The notes under the pieces: generated by a model
The model's input: only the letters and a program-made list of their open reading frames with translations
What the model was told of the DNA's origin: nothing
Database searches by the model: none
Shown here: piece after piece, positions 45,885 to 53,555 of the stretch
Layout: every line of letters begins with the position of its first letter
Position numbering within the stretch: position 1 is the first letter of the stretch
From: Pseudonocardia kujensis
GTDB lineage: Bacteria > Actinomycetota > Actinomycetes > Mycobacteriales > Pseudonocardiaceae
Direction: 5' to 3'
Length of the DNA stretch: 64,000 bases
Assembly (NCBI RefSeq): GCF_021283305.1
Contig: NZ_JAJSOK010000009.1
Location: 62,001 to 126,000 of the forward strand
Made by a program: the position numbers and the translations under genes

Positions 45885-46454
45885 TCACCAGGACGGGACC
45901 CTGCTCGGGCCGACGAGGGTGCAGACGAGCTCGTCCCACGTCCCTGCCGAGCGGTCGCGCTCGCTCATGGCCGTCGGTGCCGTCGGCCAGGCGACGGCGA
46001 GGGCAGGATCGTCGAACCGCACGGCCAGGTCCTCGGCGGGATCGTGCTCCCGGTCGATCCGGTAGCAGACGTCCGCATCGTCGGAGAGGGCCTGGAAGCC
46101 GTGGAGGAAACCCGGCGGGATGTAGAGGTGTGCATGGCCGACGTCGTCGAGCAGGATCGACTCGTGCCGGCCGAAGGTCGGCGACTCGGGACGTGCGTCG
46201 ACGACGACGTCGAGGACCGCACCGCGGGCGCACCTGACCAGCTTCGCCTCGCCCCGCCCACCCCGCCCGTGGAGCCCCCGGATGGTGCCGCGGTGCGACC
46301 GTGACTGGCTGTCCTGCAGGAACGTCTCCGCGCGGACGCCGTGCTCTGCCGCCACGGCCGCGTCGAACGTCCGGGTGAAGAAACCCCTCTCGTCGTGGTG
46401 CGGCGTCGGCCGAAACACGATCACACCCGCGAGCGACATCTGCTCTGTCCGCAT
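45885..46454 (-). CDS. dTDP-4-keto-6-deoxyhexose 3,5-epimerase (RmlC-like)
   Basis: 189 residues, RmlC cupin family, clearly different from the rmlC at 14.3 kb. PHHDERGFFTRTFD, RGTIRGLHGRGGRGEAKLV with the catalytic His, AVLDVVVDARPESPTFG, YIPPGFLHGFQ and CYRIDREHDPAED are visible. It probably acts on a keto sugar for a second deoxyhexose rather than rhamnose; genes of this subgroup often accompany sugar aminotransferases and C-methyltransferases, and both lie next to it. Divergent from the methyltransferase-like gene across 33 bp. Confidence 0.88.
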   Translation of the reverse strand: MRTEQMSLAGVIVFRPTPHHDERGFFTRTFDAAVAAEHGVRAETFLQDSQSRSHRGTIRGLHGRGGRGEAKLVRCARGAVLDVVVDARPESPTFGRHESILLDDVGHAHLYIPPGFLHGFQALSDDADVCYRIDREHDPAEDLAVRFDDPALAVAWPTAPTAMSERDRSAGTWDELVCTLVGPSRVPSW

Positions 46455-46487
46455 GACAGCTCAGTCGCCGCCCGCAGGGGGAACGTT

Positions 46488-47588
46488 ATGGCGTGCAGGT
46501 TCTGTGGCTCGACCGTCGGCGAGGTCGTCCTCGACCTGGGCGATCAGCCGGCCTGTGAGTACTTCCCGCCGATCGACGCCGGCGGCGAGGACCCGGTGTT
46601 CCCGCTGCGGCTCTGGCTCTGCGCCGGTTGCGCACTCGCACAGCTCGCCGACGACGCCGTGCTTCCCGACGAGCCGGTCGGCGTCGAGCCGACCGCGCTG
46701 AGCCTGCAACGGGCCGATGCCGTCCGGTGGTGCGCCGAGCGAGGGCTGCTCGACGGTGCAGGCACTGTCGCGGAGGGCCCGACCCCGCACGGCGGCTCCT
46801 GGCTACCGGGGCTGTCGGAGCACGGCATCGCGGAGGCGGCCTCGGACGCGCCCGCCGACCTCGTCGTCGACGGATCCTTCGGTCTCATGCACGCGGCTGA
46901 CCAACGAGCCGCCCTGGCGGGGCTCCTCGACCGGCTCGCGCCCGGCGGTCGTCTCCTGTTCCAGTTCCACAGCCTGGCGGCGATCCTGCGGCTGCGACAG
47001 TGGAACGCCGTCCGGCTCGGTCACTACGCCTACTACTCGACGCCTTCGGTGGTCGGCATGCTCGCGAGGCTGGGCCTGACGGTCGAGTCCGCCACGGAGT
47101 TCGGCCTCTACGGCGGGACGGTCCTGCTCTCGGCCACGCGCGGTGGGGCGCCGGATTCGTCCGTTGCGGAGCTCGTGGACAGCGAGCTGGCGATCGGTGT
47201 CACGGACGCCGCCGCGCTCAGGTTCTTGCAGTCGGCCGTCGACGGCTCCCTCGCCTCCCTCCGCAGCGTGGCCGAGAGGGCGAAGGCCGACGGGTCGCAG
47301 TTGTACGGCTACAGCGCCGCGTCGCGTGCCGTCTCGCTCCTCTACCTGGCGAGGCCGGTGGAGGGGCTCGTCGCCGGTGTCGCCGACGCCTCCCCCGCCA
47401 AGCAGGGTTGCCGTATGCCCGGGACGACCGTGCCCATCATCAGTCCCGACGAGCTGCTGCGCGCTCGTCCGCAAAGGGTCGTGGTGTTCGTTCCCGATCT
47501 CCTTCCGGAGGTCAGGGAGGCCCTCCCCGGCGTCGAACGCTCGGGGGGCACCTGGCTCGACCTCGAGGCGCTCACGGCGTCCCCGTGA
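46488..47588 (+). CDS. Sugar C-methyltransferase-like protein
   Basis: 366 residues from ATG 46488 (AGGGGGA upstream). The N-terminus has the putative zinc site of NDP-hexose C-methyltransferases: CRFCGS (Cys3, Cys6) and LCAGCALAQL (Cys45, Cys48). A central SAM-dependent core has LAPGGRLLFQFHSLAAILR and the active-site region GHYAYYSTPSVVGML. The C-terminal domain with YGYSAASRAVSLLYL matches this group's extra domain. The usual glycine-rich SAM motif is replaced by TVAEGPTPHGGSW, so activity is uncertain. Confidence 0.78.
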   Translation: MACRFCGSTVGEVVLDLGDQPACEYFPPIDAGGEDPVFPLRLWLCAGCALAQLADDAVLPDEPVGVEPTALSLQRADAVRWCAERGLLDGAGTVAEGPTPHGGSWLPGLSEHGIAEAASDAPADLVVDGSFGLMHAADQRAALAGLLDRLAPGGRLLFQFHSLAAILRLRQWNAVRLGHYAYYSTPSVVGMLARLGLTVESATEFGLYGGTVLLSATRGGAPDSSVAELVDSELAIGVTDAAALRFLQSAVDGSLASLRSVAERAKADGSQLYGYSAASRAVSLLYLARPVEGLVAGVADASPAKQGCRMPGTTVPIISPDELLRARPQRVVVFVPDLLPEVREALPGVERSGGTWLDLEALTASP

Positions 47589-47823
47589 TCCGGCTGCGCC
47601 TTCGACGCGCGGTCCACCCGAGCCACTTCCACGTGGAGTAACGAGCCCGGGTGAGTGCCCGAGTCATCCAGCGGCGCACGGAGGGGACGCCTGCCCGGCG
47701 GTGCTCGCCCACGGCTCGTCCCGGTTCCGTGGGTCCTCTCGGCCGCGATGCCGGGAGAGGCAGTCGGTGCCACGGGTGTCATCGGCGCGTCCCCACCGTG
47801 CGGTTCGCGATTGAGGAGCCAGC

Positions 47824-49161
47824 GTGACAATGAGTTTCGAGCGGTCGAACGTGCTGCAGTCACGGCTGCACCAGATCGTGCCCGGCGGTGCGCACACGTT
47901 CGCGAAGGGCTCGGACCAGTACCCCGAGGACATGGCCCCGGTGCTCGTTCGCGGCCGCGGGGCCCGGGTGTGGGACGCGGACGGCAACGAGTTCGTCGAG
48001 TACGGCATGGGGATGCGGGCGGTGACCCTCGGGCACGCCTACGAGCCCGTGCTCGCCGCGGTCAGGGCGGCGGTCGCGGACGGCGTCTCGTTCACCCGAC
48101 CGACCACCCTCGAGCTCGAGGCCGCCGAGGACTTCCTGCGCCTGGTCCCCGGCGCCGACATGGTGAAGTTCTGCAAGAACGCCTCGGACGCGACGAGCAA
48201 CGCGATCCGGCTCGCCCGCGCCGCGACCGGCCGGGACCTCGTGGCGCTCTGCCACGACCAGCCCTACTTCTCCTCCCAGGACTGGTTCGTCGGCACGCTG
48301 CCGATCAACACCGGCGTGCCCGAGGCGACGCGGTCCCTCGTGCGCTCCTTCGGGTACAACGACCTCGACGGTCTCCGGACGTTGCTCGAGGCGGAAGGGA
48401 GCGGGATCGCCTGCGTCGTGCTCGAGGCGGCCACGGCCCTCGCCGAGCCGGCGCCCGGCTACCTCGAGGGCGTGCGGGAGCTGTGCGACCGGCACGGGGT
48501 CGTGCTCGTGTTCGACGAGACGATCACGGGATTCCGTTGGGCCGCCGGTGGCGCCCAGGCGGTCTACGGCGTGACGCCCGATCTCTCCACCTGGGGCAAG
48601 GCCATGGGGAACGGTTTCCCGATCGCCGCCCTCGCCGGGAGGCGCGAACTGATGGAGCTCGGCGGTCTGGGCACCGACCGTCCCCGTGTCTTCCTGTTGT
48701 CGAGCACGAACGGGGCCGAGACCGCGTCGCTCGCGGCGTTCCGTGCTGTCGTCCGGGCCTACGAGGACAACGATCCCGTGTCCACGATGGAACGGCAGGG
48801 ACGCCTCCTCGCCGAGGGCGTGAACACCGTCGCCGCCGAGGCCGGCATCGCGGCCCATCTGTCGGTACTCGGTCGGCCGTCGTGCCAGATCTTCCGTACG
48901 ACGGACGCGGACGGACACCCGTCGCAGGCGATGCGGACGCTGTTCCTGCAGGAGATCCTGCGGCACGGCGTGCTCGGTCAGTCCTATGTGATCTCCGCCG
49001 CCCACACCGACGCGGACGTCGAGCAGACGATCCACGCCGCTCGCGCGGCGACCGCCGCGTACCGGAAGGCCTTGGAGACAGGGCGCCCGGAGGAGCTCTT
49101 CGCCGGCCGGCCCGTGGCACCGGCGCATCGGCTGTTCGCAACTCCGCGCCGGCTCCGCTGA
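47824..49161 (+). CDS. Class III PLP-dependent aminotransferase (GSAM-like)
   Basis: 445 residues from GTG 47824 (GAGGAG five bases upstream; ATG 47830 is an alternative). Fold type I enzyme close to glutamate-1-semialdehyde aminomutases: PGGAHTFAKGSDQYP, DGNEFVEYGMGMRAVTLGH, FCKNASDATSNAIRLARA, VLVFDETITGFRW with PLP-binding Asp231, and STWGKAMGNGFP with Lys259. Loci for nucleotide sugars and surface glycans often contain such a paralog that aminates a keto sugar or makes a small amino substituent. It is unlikely to be the haem-pathway enzyme, since its surroundings are polysaccharide genes. Confidence 0.9.
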   Translation: MTMSFERSNVLQSRLHQIVPGGAHTFAKGSDQYPEDMAPVLVRGRGARVWDADGNEFVEYGMGMRAVTLGHAYEPVLAAVRAAVADGVSFTRPTTLELEAAEDFLRLVPGADMVKFCKNASDATSNAIRLARAATGRDLVALCHDQPYFSSQDWFVGTLPINTGVPEATRSLVRSFGYNDLDGLRTLLEAEGSGIACVVLEAATALAEPAPGYLEGVRELCDRHGVVLVFDETITGFRWAAGGAQAVYGVTPDLSTWGKAMGNGFPIAALAGRRELMELGGLGTDRPRVFLLSSTNGAETASLAAFRAVVRAYEDNDPVSTMERQGRLLAEGVNTVAAEAGIAAHLSVLGRPSCQIFRTTDADGHPSQAMRTLFLQEILRHGVLGQSYVISAAHTDADVEQTIHAARAATAAYRKALETGRPEELFAGRPVAPAHRLFATPRRLR

Positions 49162-49316
49162 TCACCGCCACCCCGGCCGGACGATCCGTGGGCACGCTGA
49201 GGACTCCCTCCAGAGAGGACCCGAGCCCGAGGTAATGCGCGCCCGCCGCGCAGCGAGCAACCAGACGTTGCGGCATCGGACCCGCACCATGGGATTTCTC
49301 CCGGAAGGCAGAGAAG

Positions 49317-50936
49317 TTGACTGATCACAGCCCCGAGCGTGTGGGCGGAGCCGACCAGATCGAGACCCCGCTGAAGCGCTACGGCCTGTTCGTCGCGCGG
49401 AGATGGATGCTCGTCCTGATCGTCACCGGGATCGCGCTCTGCCTCTCCGTCGTCTGGACCCTGGCGACCACCCAGACCACCTGGACCGCGACCGCCGCCG
49501 TGACCAGCCAGTCCGACACCCGGGCGCCGGAGCAGGACGCGGTTCTCGCGCTCGGCTACGCCGACTACTTCAACAAGCCCGAGTACCAGCAACTGCTGCG
49601 GGCGGAGACGGGCATCCCGGCTGCGGTCGAGCTGTCGGCGAAGCCCGGCGCGGCGAGCCCGATCTTCTACATCCAGGCGGTGGCCCCGACCGAGGCCGGG
49701 GCGCGGGACGGGGCGGCCCGGGCCGCCGACGCCTTCCGCGAGGACATCCGGAAGAGCCTCGTGGCCGAGCGGTCCCGGCAGACCTCCGAGCTCCAGAAGC
49801 AGATCGACGGGCTCGTCAACGACCTCCAGACGCCCGGGACCACAGCTGCCGAGGGCAACGTCATTCTCGACCAGATCCGCTCCCTTCAGGGCCGCATCAC
49901 CGACCTCTCCTCCGACGCCACGAACGCGCTGAAGGAACTGCAGCCCGAGCCGGGCGTCGCGAAGAGCGGCAGCTCCCTGCTCGGCATCGGGGTCGGCACC
50001 GTCGCGGGTCTGATCCTGGGCGCGCTGCTCGCAGTGGTGCTGGGCCTGCTGGACGACCGTGTGCGCCGTCGCGAGGACATCGAGCGCCTCGGCATGCCGG
50101 TCCTGGTGGATCTTCCGCCGGCGTCCCGGAACCCGCAGGACCGTGCCCGGACCCTCGCGCGGCTCGCGATCACCATCAACGGCGAGCTCGGCTCGGCCAG
50201 GGGCATCGTCATCGCGATCGCGCCGGCCAGCCGATCGGCGGTGGCTCGCCAGTTCGTCGACGAGCTGGCCTCATTGTTCGCCGCCCGCCGCGGGGGCGCA
50301 CTCGTGATCCGCGCCGACTTCCACGCTCCCTCGGCCGCCGAGGAGCGGAGCGGCCTCGTCGACGTCCTCGACAGGGGGGTCAGCGTGCGCTCGGTGGCGA
50401 CGGTCCACCCCAACGGGCTCGTGGAGCTGCCCTGCGGGGATCTGGGCAACCGCAACATCTACGACGTCTTCGCACCCGAACGGATCGCGGCGGCCCTGAA
50501 CGACGCCCGAGGTGTCGCCCGCGTCGTGCTCCTCGAGCTGCCGCCGCTCGACGAGGCCCCGGAGAGCCAGCCGGCCTGTGCGGCCGCGGACCTGGTCGCC
50601 GTCGTCCTGGAGCGCGGCGTGACGCGCCGGCGCGCGGTCACCGGTGCCCGTGACCTGCTGGCCCCGCTCGAGGGCGCGGATGTCCGCGCCGTCATCGACA
50701 CGGTCCGCCCGGCCGATCCCTCGAGCGCCCCGGTCCAGCCCTCGGACGACGTCGACGAGCCCTCACGGTTCGCCGAGCGGGCCGAGCCGGCCGCGACGTT
50801 CGAGCCCGCTTCGGCCCGGGATGCGTCGGCGTCCACGGACGGATCCGGGGTGGAGGACACGCTTCGCCTCGCCGGGACGCCCTCCCGCAACCACCTCCCG
50901 AGTGGGCCGGGCACCTCCAGTGCGTCGAATCGGTGA
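49317..50936 (+). CDS. Wzz-like chain-length protein with degenerate ATPase domain
   Basis: 539 residues from TTG 49317 (GGAAGG 10-15 bases upstream). Membrane segments at ~30-50 and ~221-244 bracket an external region with coiled heptads (150-205). The cytoplasmic part keeps the BY-kinase layout (RGIVIAIAPASRSAVARQFVDEL, VVLLELPPLDEAP) but the P-loop GxxxxGKT is absent: APASRSAVA stands in its place. It therefore probably cannot bind ATP like the Wzz/BY-kinase at 42 kb. The Ser/Asp-rich tail (~455-539) has no similarity. Confidence 0.85.
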   Translation: MTDHSPERVGGADQIETPLKRYGLFVARRWMLVLIVTGIALCLSVVWTLATTQTTWTATAAVTSQSDTRAPEQDAVLALGYADYFNKPEYQQLLRAETGIPAAVELSAKPGAASPIFYIQAVAPTEAGARDGAARAADAFREDIRKSLVAERSRQTSELQKQIDGLVNDLQTPGTTAAEGNVILDQIRSLQGRITDLSSDATNALKELQPEPGVAKSGSSLLGIGVGTVAGLILGALLAVVLGLLDDRVRRREDIERLGMPVLVDLPPASRNPQDRARTLARLAITINGELGSARGIVIAIAPASRSAVARQFVDELASLFAARRGGALVIRADFHAPSAAEERSGLVDVLDRGVSVRSVATVHPNGLVELPCGDLGNRNIYDVFAPERIAAALNDARGVARVVLLELPPLDEAPESQPACAAADLVAVVLERGVTRRRAVTGARDLLAPLEGADVRAVIDTVRPADPSSAPVQPSDDVDEPSRFAERAEPAATFEPASARDASASTDGSGVEDTLRLAGTPSRNHLPSGPGTSSASNR

Positions 50937-50955
50937 GGCGCCGAGCGCCGTCGTG

Positions 50956-52479
50956 ATGGCTCGGCTCGACCCCGCCGTCCGACGGCTGCGACGGCTCGAC
51001 GGAACGGGGCCCACCGGGGAGCGGGACCAGTACTGGCGCACCCTCGCCGCCCTGGTCGTGGCGACCGTGGCGACCGCGGCCGGTCTGTTCGTGGCGCCGG
51101 TCTCCGGACCGACCGGTCTGCTCGTCATGGCCGTCGGCGGCGTCGTGGCGCTGCTCGTCCTGCGCTCGCCGGTCCTCGCCCTCGGGGTGCTCGTGGTCGC
51201 CTCGTTCCTGCGGCTCGCGTTGCAGGTCCCGGGTCTCCCCGCCGAGCCCATGGTCCTGGTGCTGTGCCTGCTGATCGTGTCGGCGTTCCTGTACGGCCTC
51301 ACCGGGCGGGCGCGGTTCCGGTTCACGGGCATCGAGGCGGCGATGACCGCCTACCTGCTGTGGAACGTCGCCTCGATGCTGATGCCGCACGAGCTGCCGC
51401 CGATCCAGCCCGGCACGGGCCAGGACATCGTCGTCTACCGGTTCATCCTCACCGGGACCGTGCTGCCCTTCGCGGCCTTCGTCGTCGCGCGAGCGGTCCT
51501 GGGCGGTGAGGACCGCGTCCGCCGGTTCCTGATCTTCCTCGTCGTTCCCGCCGTCTACTCTGCGTTGGTCAGCGTCCTGCAGTTCACGGGGCCGCCCCAG
51601 CTCGTGTTCCCGTCGTACATCGTGACCGATCCGAGCTATCCGGAACGGGCCGTGGGTGTGGTGAACCAGCCCGTCGTCAACGGGATGATCATGGTCGTCG
51701 GCTTCGTGACGGCGATGATGCTTGCGCATCACAGGTCTCTGAGCCGCAACCTCCGGGTCGTGATGCTGCTGTCCGCGGTCGCCTGCATCCCCGGGATCTA
51801 CCTCACGAAGACCCGTGCGGTGTGGCTGGTCTTCGGTCTGTCACTCGTCGTGTGTGCCGTGCTCTCGCGGCCAGCTCGGCGGGGCTTCGTCACCGTGCTG
51901 GTGGCTGCGCTGCTCGCGATCGCCGTGAACTGGTCGAGCTTCACGAGCTCGGACCGGACGGAGGGCGGCATCGCCTCCACCAACGAGGTCGACGACCGGC
52001 TCAACTCGATCGCGACCGCGGTCTGGGCCATCGACGAGAAGCCGCTGCTGGGTTGGGGGATCGCACGCTTCGCGCAGGTCAACGCCGTCTACCATCAGAC
52101 CTGGGGACCCGACGTCAAGTTCGAACGCGGGTACGGCATCGCGTCCCACGAGAACGAGCTCGGCATCGCCGCAGAGCTGGGCCTGTTCGGACTGGCCCTC
52201 TGGCTGGGGGTCGCCCTCCCCCTCACCGCCGCGCTGCTCCGGGCCCTGCGACGACTACCCACCGGCATGCTCAGCGGGCGGCCGCTCGGCCTCATCGCGC
52301 TGACGGCGCTCGGGGTCTGGGTGGTCACCGGGTTCACCGCCGACCTGCGGTACTTCGACTTCGCAAATCTCATCACCTTCACCCTGATCGGCGCCACCGT
52401 CGGCGCGTCGGACCGGCTCCGCACCCGGCCACGACACCCGGCAGCCATGGCTCCCGAGGGGCTGGCGGTGAGCAGATGA
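50956..52479 (+). CDS. O-antigen polymerase/ligase-like membrane protein (Wzy type)
   Basis: 507 residues from ATG 50956 (in-frame GTG 50953 also possible). About eleven or twelve membrane segments. The loop contains LLGWGIARFAQVN and ASHENELGIAAELGLFG, the H-N/E-x-x-L pattern of Wzy/WaaL. It would polymerise the units of the second system. ATG of the next GT4 gene overlaps its stop (ATGA), so the genes are coupled. Confidence 0.85.
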   Translation: MARLDPAVRRLRRLDGTGPTGERDQYWRTLAALVVATVATAAGLFVAPVSGPTGLLVMAVGGVVALLVLRSPVLALGVLVVASFLRLALQVPGLPAEPMVLVLCLLIVSAFLYGLTGRARFRFTGIEAAMTAYLLWNVASMLMPHELPPIQPGTGQDIVVYRFILTGTVLPFAAFVVARAVLGGEDRVRRFLIFLVVPAVYSALVSVLQFTGPPQLVFPSYIVTDPSYPERAVGVVNQPVVNGMIMVVGFVTAMMLAHHRSLSRNLRVVMLLSAVACIPGIYLTKTRAVWLVFGLSLVVCAVLSRPARRGFVTVLVAALLAIAVNWSSFTSSDRTEGGIASTNEVDDRLNSIATAVWAIDEKPLLGWGIARFAQVNAVYHQTWGPDVKFERGYGIASHENELGIAAELGLFGLALWLGVALPLTAALLRALRRLPTGMLSGRPLGLIALTALGVWVVTGFTADLRYFDFANLITFTLIGATVGASDRLRTRPRHPAAMAPEGLAVSR

Positions 52480-53555
52480 ACGAACGGCCACAGGGACACG
52501 CGCTCACCGTCGCCACGAGCACGGCCACCCGCGGCGGGATCGCCACGTACGTCACCATGCTGGCGGGCACGCCGCTGTGGTCGCGGTGGCAGGTCCGGCA
52601 CGTCGTGACGCATCGCGACGGGTCGACGGCCGCCAAGATCCGCACCTATCTCGGCGCGCTGCCCCGGTACGGGACGGCCTTGCTGTTCCGTCGACCGGAC
52701 GTCGTGCACCTGCACATGTCCTCCTACGGCAGTTTCGCCCGGAAGGCCCTCCTGCTGTGGCTGGCCCGCGCGCTGCGCGTCCCGACGCTGGTCCACGTGC
52801 ACGGTTCGGAGTTCGCGACCTTCCACGACCGGCTTCCGCGTGCGGCGCGGGCCGTGGTCCGGCGCACGCTCGAGGCCGCGCAGGTCGTGGTGGCGCTCGG
52901 GGAGCGGTGGGCCGGGCGGTTGCAGGCGATCGCTCCTGGCGCACGGGTCGTCACGATCCCCAACGGGGTGCGCGTCCCGCCGCCGCGCCGGACCCCCGAA
53001 CCGGGTCCGGTCCGCGTCGTGTTCCTCGGCGAGATCGGTGAGCGCAAGGGCGCGTTCTCCCTGCTGACCGCCTGGTCCCACCTCGTCGCGGAACACGGGC
53101 CGGGGTCGGCACACCTGACGATGGCCGGCGACCGTGGGACCGACCGGGCCCGTGCCGCCGTCGCGGCCGGGAAGCTCGAGTCTTCGGTGTCGGTCAGTGG
53201 CTGGCTGTCCGCCGACCAGGTCGGTGAGCTGCTCGAGCGCGCCGACGTCTTCGTCCTCCCGTCCCGGAGCGAGGGACAGCCGATGGCGCTGCTCGAGGCG
53301 ATGGCCCGGGGCGTGTGCGTCGTCGCGAGCGACGTCGGCGGCATCCCCGAGATCGTCGAGAACGGGACGTCCGGGCTGCTCGTCCCGCCGGACGATCCCG
53401 AAACGTTGACGGCGGCGCTGCGCAAGGTCGTCGTGGATGCCGACCTGCGCGCCGCCCTCGGTGCCGCCGCACGGGAGAGGGTCGTCGCGTCGTTCGACAT
53501 CGACGTCGTCTGGCGTCGCTTCGACGCCCTCTACCGGGAGGTGGGCCGCCGATGA
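52476..53555 (+). CDS. Family 4 glycosyltransferase
   Basis: 359 residues; four-base overlaps with both neighbours. GT-B: ATRGGIATYVTMLAG near the start, VVHLHMSSYGSFARK, VVFLGEIGERKGAFSLL, and donor-site SRSEGQPMALLEAMARG with the EX7E acidic pair, then ASDVGGIPEIVENG. It retains all marks of retaining GT4 transferases (mannosyl, glucosyl, GlcNAc and others); the donor cannot be assigned. Confidence 0.9.
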   Translation: MNERPQGHALTVATSTATRGGIATYVTMLAGTPLWSRWQVRHVVTHRDGSTAAKIRTYLGALPRYGTALLFRRPDVVHLHMSSYGSFARKALLLWLARALRVPTLVHVHGSEFATFHDRLPRAARAVVRRTLEAAQVVVALGERWAGRLQAIAPGARVVTIPNGVRVPPPRRTPEPGPVRVVFLGEIGERKGAFSLLTAWSHLVAEHGPGSAHLTMAGDRGTDRARAAVAAGKLESSVSVSGWLSADQVGELLERADVFVLPSRSEGQPMALLEAMARGVCVVASDVGGIPEIVENGTSGLLVPPDDPETLTAALRKVVVDADLRAALGAAARERVVASFDIDVVWRRFDALYREVGRR

